Below are positions 48,236 through 58,936 of a stretch of DNA of 64,000 nucleotides, piece by piece. The position numbers were made by a program, and so were the translations under genes. Under the pieces are notes generated by a model. The model saw only the letters and a list, made by a program, of their open reading frames with translations, ran no database searches and was not told where the DNA came from. How positions within the stretch are numbered: the stretch's first letter is position 1; every line of letters begins with the position of its first letter. The DNA is from Puccinia triticina (lineage: Eukaryota; Basidiomycota; Pucciniomycetes; Pucciniales; Pucciniaceae). The stretch lies in contig NC_070562.1 in NCBI RefSeq assembly GCF_026914185.1, forward strand, positions 124,001-188,000, given 5' to 3'.

Positions 48236-48660
48236 AAATTAGGAAAGTTCATCACTTACTGGTGCATTTTGGCATATTTTGAGAAAAAGTTACTGGTTTT
48301 TGAAAGCCTTGTGCTTGTACAAAGTGTCCAAAAAGTTCTAAAACTTTTGAATACATATTTAATATGATTCCCTAAATTATTTGGATGTTTTGGCCTGTGG
48401 GAATATGAATTCCAGGTCCCCAAATGGCTGTACTGGTTTTTCTTTATTGGTGGGATTTTTAAGCATACAAGGAAGCTTCAAAAAACTCCAAATAAATTCA
48501 CAGAGGAAGATAATAAGCTTTTCTATTGATTGGTCAAAGAATAATTTGATAAAGTTGCGCCCTTCACGCGCAGTGCGCAAAGTGTTTGCAAACTTCGCGC
48601 ACTGCACAGTGCGCGAAGAGCTTTTTGCAGTGCGCAAAGTAAGTCCGTTTTGATATGCAA
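48236..48660 (-). repeat. Dispersed repeat, copy 3 of 3
   Basis: It begins 13 bp after the end of Helitron-like element 2. A palindrome-like start (AAAAATTAGGAAAGTT..) is followed by the AATTCCAGGTCCCCAAATGG block and by GCGCGAAGAGC/GCAGTGCGCAAAG text. It is inverted relative to the copy at 41700-41940. Confidence 0.7.
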
Positions 48661-49085
48661 TGTAAGAGCTTCACCCTTACTGAAGCTAGAACACACATGC
48701 ATATGCAATTAGATAGCACACTCTTCTATATAAGCTTGTAGTACAGAACATGCTTTCTTTTCCCCAAGCTGGTCTTCATCCTTCTCCTTCCTCTTATTGG
48801 CCAATCTCAGGAATTCACACTCTTTTTATAGACTTCTGGCCTTTGGCCCTCCGTCCCTCCATTCCTTCCAGTGAGGGTTCACAGAACCCTTACATGCAAG
48901 AATTTGATACCTTGTATTGTATTGGCAAACAGATACAATGTGATGGTATTGTATTCATTTTTTTCTCTTCCTTTTCTGGGCCATTTGGACAAAATCCAAT
49001 GGGCCACCCAAGCAATATGTTGAATATTGGATTGGGGAACCAATCGTAGTATATCAATACATCTGGATTGTATTGGCTGGGAGAT
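48661..49085. other. Unassigned spacer with ATTGTATTGG motifs
   Basis: AT-rich sequence, no gene. It ends in GAGAT (49081-49085), the left target duplication of the split solo LTR. Similar ATACAATG/ATTGTATTGG text continues at 62206, as expected if the two sides were once adjacent. Confidence 0.5.
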
Positions 49086-49488
49086 TGTCAGCCTCGGTGA
49101 TGCCAAGAACAGTGTTCTTCCAGCTACACCGGGTGATAAGAGATAACTTTAGGGTTTTTGATAGAATAGTTTTGTTTATTTATTTCAAAGAAATAAATAT
49201 AAAGAAAAAAAGGAGGGGTCCGACCTATCGGGGGTGGTTTGATCCCTCTGAGATTGGTTGCTGGGGCCTGATAACAGGTTTGGTTGTGTTCCCAGGCTTA
49301 CAAAAAGAAGAAACAAGGCGATAATGTGAAGGGTTTATTACTTACTAATAATAACCTATCAATTATCGCGACAATCTTCAAAGATGCGGACGGAGAAGGC
49401 GGCGTTTAGACAAACGAGTTACTGTAAACTGTATTGATTGGTTTCAGATACGAATTCGAGTCAATAGAGTAGTCAGTTGATTGTTTGG

Positions 49489-50298
49489 TGTGGTATACAA
49501 AATGGGAAAAATCAAAAGTTTTTCTTTCATTTGTGTAATTAGTCATAGAATGCCTCACGGTACGACCATATGGACCCCAGAAATGGAATCTACGGCCAAA
49601 TTACCCCCTAGTCCCCACTGGAAGCGTAGCCAGAACCCCACTACACTGGAAGTTAGCCCTTTGGACAACCTGTAGCATCCCATCAAACCCCTGTCACGCA
49701 TCTCAAGTCACCTTTCCCTCACTATACACATACACACCCATATGTTCCCTGCTACACTCTAGCTCCACTGCATATATTAGTTTGTATTTGTTTGCCATCC
49801 GCATTACATCATGTAGCACTGCCCCTGCGGCTGTGCCCTGCAACCCCATTGTTCCCCGCCTCATTTATGCACCTCCTTGCATAAATTAAGCACAGCCTCA
49901 CTCATGCACGCACCCCTTGCATAAATTGTACACAGCCACTCCTGTATTTGCACAGCCCCCCTGGAGCAAAAATCCCTCACATTTGTCTATATAAGGAGCT
50001 CTCCCCCCCCCATTTTTGTTCCTCAGTCTATTAATGATCAGTGATTTACTCACCACCTATACTCATAACACTTAAAACTTACTACTACACTCATAACAAC
50101 CCTTACATAGCAATACAACCTTATACTGTGTCTCGAACAAACTCATCTTGAGCATACCACACCTATCACCTTATTAAAACTTGCCAAGCGGAGCTTGGTG
50201 GGTCTTGTAGCTGGTAGTATAGAAGGGCAGAGCTTGCAACTCCTTCATACCCTTCTCCATTCAGCAAAAGGGTTTCACAACCACTTTTGAGTCTTACA
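49489..50298 (+). mobile_element. 5' LTR of the Ty3/gypsy element
   Basis: 810 bp, from TGTGGTATAC to GAGTCTTACA. It looks almost identical to the 3' LTR at 60810-61619; by eye I see about two transitions (near 49535 and 50134). A TATAAGGAGCTC promoter-like block lies at about 49991. TTGG (49485-49488) precedes it and TCGG (61620-61623) follows the 3' LTR, a 4-bp duplication with one transition. Confidence 0.95.
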
Positions 50299-50891
50299 AG
50301 GGAGTCCCCAACATGATAGGATAAATTTTTTTCGATCGACACCGTATTACCGATTTCAACGACTCGAACTAACGTCAAAGGAAACGACTTCTAGCGGCGA
50401 AAGGATTGAATTCATCAACAAAATCTACAAACTCAACGGCATATTCAGTTATTCTGTTGGACAACCAGTCAAATAATAGACACCATCTTACAAAACAAAT
50501 TACGTACCTCTGAAAAGAAACGTTACAACCACTTTGAGACGAGGATCTTGAAGAAGCAGTATAACTTATTAAACCAGGAGACGGGCAGAACGACCTTAGG
50601 AATCTGGATAAGTTAGGGGTCTGTTGAAGAGAACTCTGGAACTACTCGAGGTGCAGCTTGATTTATTTTTGAGAAGACGGGAAAGAGACCCTACCTTCTG
50701 GATAAATTGGTGAACCGTTGAAAAGTACTTCCCATAGTGTTAAGTAAATTTTGATATTTAAAGAAAGAAATCCCCCAATTTGCCCTGGTAAAGAGACCAG
50801 AGACCAGATATTATTGTTTCTTTTTCAGAGCACAGTAAAAACAGTTATCAACAGATCGTGATATTACAAAACTAGGAATCAACAAGACAAC
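50299..50891. other. Leader between 5' LTR and gag
   Basis: 593 bp of untranslated leader. No TGG-type primer binding site directly follows the LTR, so the priming mode is unclear. Confidence 0.5.
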
Positions 50892-53432
50892 ATGAGTTTA
50901 CCGTTCAGCGCACCAGATTTGGAAAATGGATTTGCTCCTCCCTCGACCCCTTTTAGGAACAGACCTGCGGCTGGAACTTCAGCCTTGAATTGGAATACAG
51001 ATACGATGAATCCACCTGCACCACCCAGAAAAGACAAAGGGAAGGGAGTCAACCTTCAACTCAGAGACCAATATGAAGATGAATTGTCAGATTCAGACAA
51101 AACTCCTCAAAACAATATCTTACCGCAACGTAACAATACTCCACGTCAACCTATATCTGCATACGGAATCCACAACACAGAAAATATTCGAGAACCTATG
51201 TATCAACCTCAATTTCAACAACAACAACAGCCAATTCCACCCCCACCGGTTCAACAACCACCTATTCAGCATCCACAAGCTTTTTATCCGCAGTACTACC
51301 AACCACCAGCAGTCCAACAAGTCAAACCGGTCATTATTAAGGAACCTGGTCTCTTCTATGATGGCAACCAATTCATGAAGTTCTTAAAACGTTTCAAAAG
51401 AACGGCCAACGCTTTCCAAGCAACGGATTACAATAAGGCGCTTCAGATTGGACGATTTGTGCGGACGGAGGAACTCAAGAGCGAACTTGAGGAGATGGAC
51501 GGATACAACGACTGCAACTGGAAAAAATTACAAAAAGAAATGGTCAAAACGTGGGGGGACTTAGATAACACCATTATGTACACCACGGACGACCTAATCA
51601 AATTGGCTAAACAACAAGCCAAGAGCGGGATTACAAACTACCGAGACTATAAATCTTACCTTGGAAAACTTACCTCAATCCTCAAGTATCTTGTCATGAA
51701 TGATCATATTAGCAAGGAGGAGGACGCGGCCCTGTTATTCTTGAGTGCCTTTTTGAACGAAAGTCAAAGAAGCATTAAACAAACCCTAGTCAACAAAGGG
51801 CAACTCCCAAAAGCCAAGGACGGAAGCAACAAGGCACCCAAATGGGAAGACCTTGTAGCAGCGGAAGAAACCAAAATCCGCATTGACAAAGGCTATGTTA
51901 ACTTCTCAAGCTTTTCCAAATCAAACCAAATAATGCAGAAGTCTCTGGACGCAAAGAAAGGCGATAGTCAACAACGAGATCAAATGGTTGCGGAAGCTCC
52001 CACTGCAAAGGTGGTAGACAACAAAATGGATGAAGTTATGCAAGAGCTTGCTACACTTAAACAACAGCTAAAGAGTGTATTACCAGTCTTGTATAATTGA
52101 TCTGGACCTTCTGACAAACCTGAATTCGCTCGTGGAAACACTCGACCAGCAACACCGTTATACAAGAGCAAGACTTGCTTTTATTGCCTTCGGGATGGAC
52201 ATCTGACCTACAAATGCCCAGATTTAGCCAAGGACAAAAGTCAGGGTTTAGTTGCTCGCAGGGGGAAGGACTATTACCTGCCAAACGGGCAACAGATACC
52301 TTGGGTATCCTCCCGACCTATACGATCAGTAGTTGCAACAGCTTCGGCAGATCCCCAAATGCAAGATGCAATAAAGAATTTGGTGGAATCCAGACAAACT
52401 GGAAACACCGCAGCAGGAAGTACTCCAGTAATGCAAAGCTCCGCACAGACCATTGACTGGCAACCACCACAAATTGGGGCTGAGAACTATTTGAAGACTC
52501 ACGCAATTACTTGATCGGAAGCCCAGAAGGGTCGTCGTAACGTCAGGATTCAGGAACCAGACAAAGATGATATGGAAGTTGATCAGGAAGACGAGATAGC
52601 CGACCTCACTCAAAATGAAACTCCTAGAAGAGCGCCAGAGAAAGTTTGGAGTCGAGCCCACACTCCACCTGTTATCAAGAATGATTCACCAGAAGACGCC
52701 TTGCTACAAGACTTAGATCATGTGAAAATCCCAACAACATTTGCTCAACTCACCACAATTTCACCGTCTTACACGGAGCAGGTCATTGCTAGACTACAGG
52801 GACGCCTCCAAGGCAAGAAAAACACAACTTACATGGCTACGGAAACTACCAAGGTTGCCGCGGCAATGGCCAATTCTCCGCAAGAAGAAGATCCATCAGA
52901 CCCTTGTTACTATAGCTGCGCTTTAGGATACGTAACAGCCGAAATTGGCGGAGCTAAGGTTGACTTTATGGTTGATTCCGGATCCATGGTTAATGTCATG
53001 CCTCAAACTGTAGCAGATGACTTGGACCTGGAAATAGTATCAGTTGACATACCTATGAAAGGAGTCGGCGGAGCTAGGTGTGATATAACCGGTGTAGCCA
53101 AAAACTGTCCAGTAGGAATCGGTCAATTCTCCGGACCAGCCCATCTTTTTGTTTCGCCAAAAGCACAGGACTGTATTCTAGGAAGACCTTTTCTTTTTGA
53201 CTACAACTGCACTTTGGAGTACCACAAAACCGGTGAAACACTCTCTTTCCAAGGAACCAAAGGCAGGAGAATATCTGTACCTTTAGCTGGGATTGGTCAC
53301 GGAAGAGGCTGGGATAACAGGAAGGAACTTAGTGCCAATGTAATAAGGCCGTTTACTGGATCAACTCCTAACCAGGCGGATAATGAAGAACATCAAATGT
53401 TTACAAAGAAATCTATTCAGCATTTTTTATGA
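50892..53432 (+). pseudogene. gag-protease region with two in-frame TGA codons
   Basis: One frame runs from ATG 50892 to 53432, interrupted by TGA at 52098-52100 and at 52512-52514. The first part (402 codons) is Gag, with a Pro/Gln-rich N-terminus and a helical core (about residues 155-330). The zinc knuckle CFYC..GH..KC lies at about 52176-52217, after the first stop. The third part carries a retropepsin motif, VDFMVDSGSMVNVMP, near 52960-53005. As it stands only the Gag part can be made without readthrough. The end overlaps the next frame by ATGA. Confidence 0.85.
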
Positions 53433-55834
53433 ACACCGGTGTTCACTTAGGGAATAACTCACTGAAGCTAGTCAAGCGGGTTATATCTCGAACGCCGGGT
53501 TTCCTAGACTGGCTCAAAACATTTTTTCTTGACTTATTCAAAAAACTACCAAAACAAACTAAAAAATATTTCTTTAAATTGATGCTATTAAAAAAGAACA
53601 TATCAATTATTTTCCTTCTACTATTAAAAATCTGTAAAACAAGTGCGACTCGACTTACCAATACGAAAACGATAAAACACGATAAAAAATTTCAAACTTC
53701 CAAGATCTCTGGTCCAATTTCATCTATCAATACTGTACAATTATCTCCACCAAAAAAGCCAATTAGCTACCAAGAGATGGGACGACTATTTGCAAAGGGC
53801 CTAGGATTAACTGTTCAAACCAAATTATGCCAGAGCTGGAAATACGGAAGCCTATGGTGCATGACCAAGTACAAACCTGTTGCAAAGAAAATCCGGCCCA
53901 TCAACCAACCCATCCCTCAAATGCTAAATCCACCACTTCAACAACCACCACTCTCACGAGATCCGTACAAGACACCACTCACACCAAATCCACCAGAATT
54001 CAAACCCACCGCCAGGATTACAGAGGATCGCCTGAAGGTAGTCAACTTTGGACCAGAAGGATGGCTTTGGGAAGAAGAATTAAAGCTCTTGAAGCACTTA
54101 ATTGTAATTCGGGAAAAGGCCATAGCATTCACCCCAGAGGAGAGAGGACTCTTGAAGCATTCCTATGGTCTACCGTATATTATACCAGTGGTGGATCACC
54201 AACCTTGGCAGAAAAAACCAATCCCAATACCTGCGGCCATTAAAGACGAATATGTGGAGCAAGTACGGGAACGTGTACAAAACAAGCTTTACGAACAATT
54301 GACATCCAGCTATTCCAGCCCAGTTTTCTGTGTCCTCAAGCATGACGGAAAGCTAAGAATTGTTCATGACTTACAAGAAATGAACAAGGTCACCATCAAG
54401 GATGCTGGGCTACCTCCTGCGACAGAAGAATTTGTGGAATCCTTTGCAGGGCGCGCCTGTTACGGACTAGGCAACATCATGGGCGGCTACGACGAACGGG
54501 AATTGGCCCCAGAGTCAAGACCCTTAACCACCTTTGATACCCCACTAGGAAGATTCCAACTTACAAGGCTTCCCCAAGGAGCAACAAATTCTGTGGCGGT
54601 TTACCAAGCTCAAATGATGTGGATCCTCCAGGACGAGATACCGGAACACGTAGGCGTATTTATTGACGATGGCGGTATAAAAGGACCTGTTTCAACATAC
54701 AATGATGAGGCACTAGAAGAAAATCCGGGAATTTGGCGGTTTATTTGGGAATACGCTCAAACTCTTGAAAGAGTTTTATTTCGGATTGAAGAAGCAGGAC
54801 TTACCATCTCAGGAAAGAAGTTTGCGTGTTGTGTACCTGCTTTGGACATTGTTGGACACGTGGTCTGCAGAGAAGGAAGGCGTGTTTCATCCCAGAAGAA
54901 AAACAAAATCTCAACCTGGCCTACTCCAAATAATGTCACAGAACTCCGAGGCTTCATGGGAATAGTAACCTATGTCAGAATTTTTATTAAAAATCTGTCA
55001 GAGATTGCTGCACCTCTCAGGAAACTCACGCGAAAAGATGTCAAATGGGCCTGGGACAAGGACTGTGATCAAGCTTTCAACCGTCTCAAAAAGACCATTG
55101 GAGAAGACATCACCTTGAAAAGCCTTGACTATTCTGAAGATGCCGGACTTATTATCTTAGCCGTGGATTCCAGCTTCATTGCGGCAGGAGGAGTACTTTC
55201 TCAGCAAGAACTACAAACAGGACTTATTCGACCAGTTCTTTATGAATCAGTTGTCTTCTCACCGGTGGAATCAAAATATTCCCAGCCTAAGTTAGAGCTC
55301 TGTGGCGTAGCCAGGATCCTCAAGAAATTACAGACACTTCTTTGGGGCCAACACTTTGAGTTACAAGTGGACGCCCAATCCCTAATCCAAATGATCAACT
55401 CTCCTTCGCTTCCCAATGCACCTATGACCAGATGGGTGGCTTTCATTCAGCTATTCTCATTTGATATGGTACATAAGCCAGGGAAGACGTTTACTTTACC
55501 GGATGCCTTATCAAGATGCCCAATAAGCAATGACGAGGACGAATTTTATAACGATTCAGACAACTTTGATGAAGAGGAACCACTGATTAAAGTCTGCTCC
55601 CAATTTAGAACATTCTCAATTTCCACAAAAATTCTGGAATGGGAATCACCTGGATTTTGGAAAGATCTGAAGGACTATTTACAAACCCTGTGTAAACCAC
55701 AAGGATTGGATCCTGAAGAATTCCAGAAACTCAAACGAAAATCAGCAAATTATTTTATTCAGGATGGACGACTGATGCGCCGGCACTCTCCAATGGCGCA
55801 ACTAGTAATCTCTAACATCTCGTACCAAATCTGA
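53429..55834 (+). CDS. Ty3/gypsy reverse transcriptase and RNase H polyprotein, truncated at the 3' side
   Basis: 801 codons in the -1 frame relative to gag-protease, starting at the overlapping ATG. The reverse transcriptase (about residues 270-520) has YSSPVFCVLKHDGKLRIVHD, LTRLPQGATNSVAVYQ and the catalytic FIDDGG box; Phe replaces the common Tyr of YxDD. RNase H follows (ILAVDSS, YESVVFSPVESKYSQPKLEL, LQVDAQSLIQ). PR-RT-RH-IN order assigns the element to Ty3/gypsy. The frame ends after MAQLVIS where the integrase zinc-binding part should begin. Confidence 0.9.
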   Translation: MNTGVHLGNNSLKLVKRVISRTPGFLDWLKTFFLDLFKKLPKQTKKYFFKLMLLKKNISIIFLLLLKICKTSATRLTNTKTIKHDKKFQTSKISGPISSINTVQLSPPKKPISYQEMGRLFAKGLGLTVQTKLCQSWKYGSLWCMTKYKPVAKKIRPINQPIPQMLNPPLQQPPLSRDPYKTPLTPNPPEFKPTARITEDRLKVVNFGPEGWLWEEELKLLKHLIVIREKAIAFTPEERGLLKHSYGLPYIIPVVDHQPWQKKPIPIPAAIKDEYVEQVRERVQNKLYEQLTSSYSSPVFCVLKHDGKLRIVHDLQEMNKVTIKDAGLPPATEEFVESFAGRACYGLGNIMGGYDERELAPESRPLTTFDTPLGRFQLTRLPQGATNSVAVYQAQMMWILQDEIPEHVGVFIDDGGIKGPVSTYNDEALEENPGIWRFIWEYAQTLERVLFRIEEAGLTISGKKFACCVPALDIVGHVVCREGRRVSSQKKNKISTWPTPNNVTELRGFMGIVTYVRIFIKNLSEIAAPLRKLTRKDVKWAWDKDCDQAFNRLKKTIGEDITLKSLDYSEDAGLIILAVDSSFIAAGGVLSQQELQTGLIRPVLYESVVFSPVESKYSQPKLELCGVARILKKLQTLLWGQHFELQVDAQSLIQMINSPSLPNAPMTRWVAFIQLFSFDMVHKPGKTFTLPDALSRCPISNDEDEFYNDSDNFDEEEPLIKVCSQFRTFSISTKILEWESPGFWKDLKDYLQTLCKPQGLDPEEFQKLKRKSANYFIQDGRLMRRHSPMAQLVISNISYQI

Positions 55835-56964
55835 AGAAAAAAGTTCGCTTATGGGTACAAAGCTGTGAACCCTGTCAAAAACGGGACCCACTAGTACCTA
55901 GGGAAATTTGAAACCCAACTGGTGAAAACACTTTATTCGGACGAGTAGCGTTGGACGTCTGTCACATCAAGGCTGGAAGATATAAATATTTACTTGTGGC
56001 TCGAGATGACTTATCAGGATGGGTAGAGGCAGCTCCTTTGGTCAAACTCACAGCGGCAACAATTGGAAAATTTATCTTGGAGGAATGGGTTTATTGGTAC
56101 GGGGCAATCAAGACGGTTACGGCAGACAATGGACCCGAATTCAAAAATGAATTTATCAAAGCTGTGGAAAAGATTGGTGCAACTTTCAAACCACCTACAC
56201 CTTATTATCCAGAGGCCAACGACATGATAGAAAGAGGACACCGACCAATTAAAGACACATTGATCAAGATGTGCGGCGAGTCTGGAGGGAAATGGAGAGA
56301 ATATCTACATCTAGTGCTTTTTTCAGACAGGATTTCGACAAAACGTACAACAGTTTTCTCACCATTTGAACTGGTTTTTGGACAAAAAGCGGTGCTACCT
56401 GTGGATCTAGAAATGGACACCTATCTAGGAATTGATTGGACAACAATCAAAACTACGGAAGAACTCTTGGAAGCCCGAACAAAGCAGTTGGAACAACGGG
56501 ACGATATTTTGGCAATAGCTTACGAGAAACTAATGAAAGTCAGAGAATCCTCTTTCAGGTACTGGGACCGAAAAATGGTGGCAAGACTTTGAAATCCTCT
56601 TGAACCGGGCGAACTAGTTTTAATTTACAATAAAAGCTTGGAGGACCAATGGGGAAAGCTTTTTCTTAATCGATGGAATGGTCCTTTTAGAATCACTAAA
56701 CAATTACCAAAGGGGTCGTATATCTTGGTGGAATTGGATGGTGTAGAACTTAAAAGGGCTTACGCAGCTTCTCATATCAAACACTTTTACCCACGTGGAC
56801 GTGAACTTGAGGAGATTCAACAAGACAAGGACCCAGATCAACCTGATTTGTTGGACGAGGACAACACGGGTGAAAATTTGCATGAAGATTCTGATGAAGA
56901 ACTGGACAACAATCTGAATTGGTGCCCATCTCCAAGTTGGGGGAGAAAACAACATTCTATTTGA
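55819..56964 (+). pseudogene. Integrase region, frameshifted, with two TGA codons
   Basis: This lies in a different frame from the polymerase part. It opens at VRLWVQSCEPCQKRD, the end of the HHCC domain, so the histidine half is missing and a deletion at about 55815 is likely. TGA at 55909-55911 and at 56590-56592 interrupt the frame. The DDE catalytic core is recognisable by LDVCHIKAGRYKYLLVARDD, VTADNGPEF and the E in EANDMIERGHRP. A GPY-like segment (NRWNGPFRI) follows at about 56670. The element cannot make its own integrase. Confidence 0.88.
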
Positions 56965-57402
56965 GAATGTTTTAACACTCTCCCTAGCAAAAATGTTATA
57001 TTTAGATTTGAAATTTTTCTCTTTGGATTATCCTTGAACAACACATTTTCTTTATTTTGAAGTCATTCAGAACACTAAAAACTCACTTCTCAGGCAAGGT
57101 TGAGGACAACCTGTTTAAGTTGAGGGAGGGGTGTTGGTATATATATTTCAAGCTAATAATAAGAAGAGAATAAAAGAAAAAGACTAGCCTACTGTACAAG
57201 AGATAAAAGAAAAGAATAATACATTTTTTTTTGGTTTTACCTCATATAAGTTTTTTTTATTTTTTTCTATTATCTATCGATTTTTTTGGGTTGTGTGACA
57301 ATTTTTACCCCAGGAAACACGCGGCATAGGCGCTCAAAGAAGCAAAACAAAAGCAAAAACAAAAGCAAAAAAAAAAAAAAAAAACTCACCTTTTGTCATC
57401 AG
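56965..57402. other. AT-rich spacer between pol and the antisense gene
   Basis: Contains T-runs near 57230-57280 and an A-run at 57368-57386. On the minus strand this is the 3' flank of the antisense gene. No gene is seen. Confidence 0.5.
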
Positions 57403-58787
57403 TCATTGACAAACGTAGTGATCAGCGGCAAGGTATTGATCGGCCCAGGCCTGGAACAAATGAATACGCTCTATGTGATCGAAATCGTTGGGAGACGGGC
57501 TGCGGTTTGAATATGCAATGAAGTCCTCGACTAGCCCGGTATAGAAGTGAAAGAGTACAGCCGGCTCAACGGTGATGGGAGGCGCGGGAACAGGATCGTG
57601 GCGACGGTTGAGAAGGGCCTCAATCTGGTGAGGGCGAAGAAAAGCAAACTCGGTGATACCGTAATCACCACGAACCGCGGGCGAAGGAATGCGAGGGTAC
57701 TCGGGGTTACTACGGTAACCATCTTCTGATAACCCGTCATGCTCATGATCGGAACTAGTGGGAGCAGCCTCCTTACCGCTCTGAGGGAGGTCAGGATGAT
57801 TATCAACCTCGATTGGCTGATGATCGGCAGGCTCAGACTTGCAAGGAACCATTGGTTTGGACATCCAGTCTGGCAATTGGGTCCAAGAATCGTCGAAGGC
57901 GATTTTGTTAGATGAAAAATCCTGGAGAAAGAAAGAATTCAACAACTGAGCATCACATGCGACGGTCAAACAGCAAGCAATAAAAGTCTACATACTGGGA
58001 CAGCAGGACTTTCCAAAACCTTGGCTGGATAGACCGGAGAATCAGCAGAAGAACGACGACCGGGAGTTCGAGGTTGATAAGTGGGCGACTCCCACGCGGA
58101 AGCGGTTGTATCTACAGAGATGGCAGGATATGGGGTTGGCGTTCGGTATCAAGGATGAAGGCCAACGAGGCCAGGCGGTATTGCCAAGCCGTCGACCTCT
58201 GAGGAAGGAGATGGGTGAAGCACTCTTTCATTGCTCGAGGGAGCAGAGACATCTTGACCCGAGTTCACAACCTGAAGAAACAAAATCAGCACCCAAAATC
58301 ATATACAGAAGTAATGTGGAACTTACTCTCTTCAAGGTATCCATTGTTGCATCGCCAACGATGATCTCGCGAAGAGCTTCTGGGGAGTCGGAGCAAATAT
58401 CAGACATCACCAGCGACTGGGTGAGGTAGTCACGGCGCTCTTGGGTCCAGTTCATGCGGCCAGACAATGCGCGAGCTGCTTGCTCAACGGGGGTAGCATC
58501 AGCATCCTGGGAGAAGAGAGATCATTATCAGTTTTTTCTCTCTAAAAAGACAATAACAAAACGTGAACAACTTACCCCAGGGAACGGCTGCCCTAATGGA
58601 TGATGATTAAGCAAATTGCGATCAAACCCGAGGGGATCGATGGACGGGTAATCAATATATGAGCAGGAGAGCACCTCAGTACCAATCAACGAGTGGTGTT
58701 GAATAAAGAATGCACTCTAGTTGTAACGGAACTTGCACAAGGGCGCAAGCTGTATGGATGAGATGCGCGGTCTGGAAGAGGAAACAT
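57403..58787 (-). CDS. Antisense spliced gene inside the gypsy element, 3' part
   Basis: Family not recognised. Minus-strand exon-like segments in order: 58787 downward (MFPLPDRASHPYSLRP..), about 58717-58577 (..LIGTEVLSCSYIDYPSIDP.., ending PFPG at GTAAGT), about 58507-58325 (DADATPVEQAARALSGRMNW.., ending at GTAAGT), then Ser/Pro-rich segments at about 58275-57993, and a last exon 57921-57403 ending YVCQ. Donors and acceptors are good, but the join of the first two segments needs a frame change, and the one at about 58325/58275 does not keep phase. It may therefore be decayed. A TATAAAAAGG box lies 95-105 bp upstream of the ATG. It also joins in frame to the upstream antisense exons. Confidence 0.55.
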
Positions 58788-58881
58788 GACTGCTAGTGAA
58801 GACTTTGATGCAGAGGTTGTGTTGAATACTGTTGCAAACGAAGGGAGGATGATGAGCTGCTCTGATTGCCAGGGAAAGAGG

Positions 58882-58893
58882 CCTTTTTATAAG
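58882..58893 (-). promoter_or_regulatory. TATA box candidate for the antisense gene
   Basis: Minus-strand TTATAAAAAGGC lies about 100 bp before the ATG at 58787. It falls in the intron if transcription begins farther upstream. Confidence 0.4.
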
Positions 58894-58936
58894 CCAGCCC
58901 CTCAAGCACACACCACAAAAAAGAAACACAACTCAC

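Noticed and set aside
53429..55834. FIDDGG box as evidence of an inactive reverse transcriptase
   Set aside because: Phe in place of Tyr in the YxDD box occurs in active retroelements and both catalytic Asp are present, so it is not by itself a defect.
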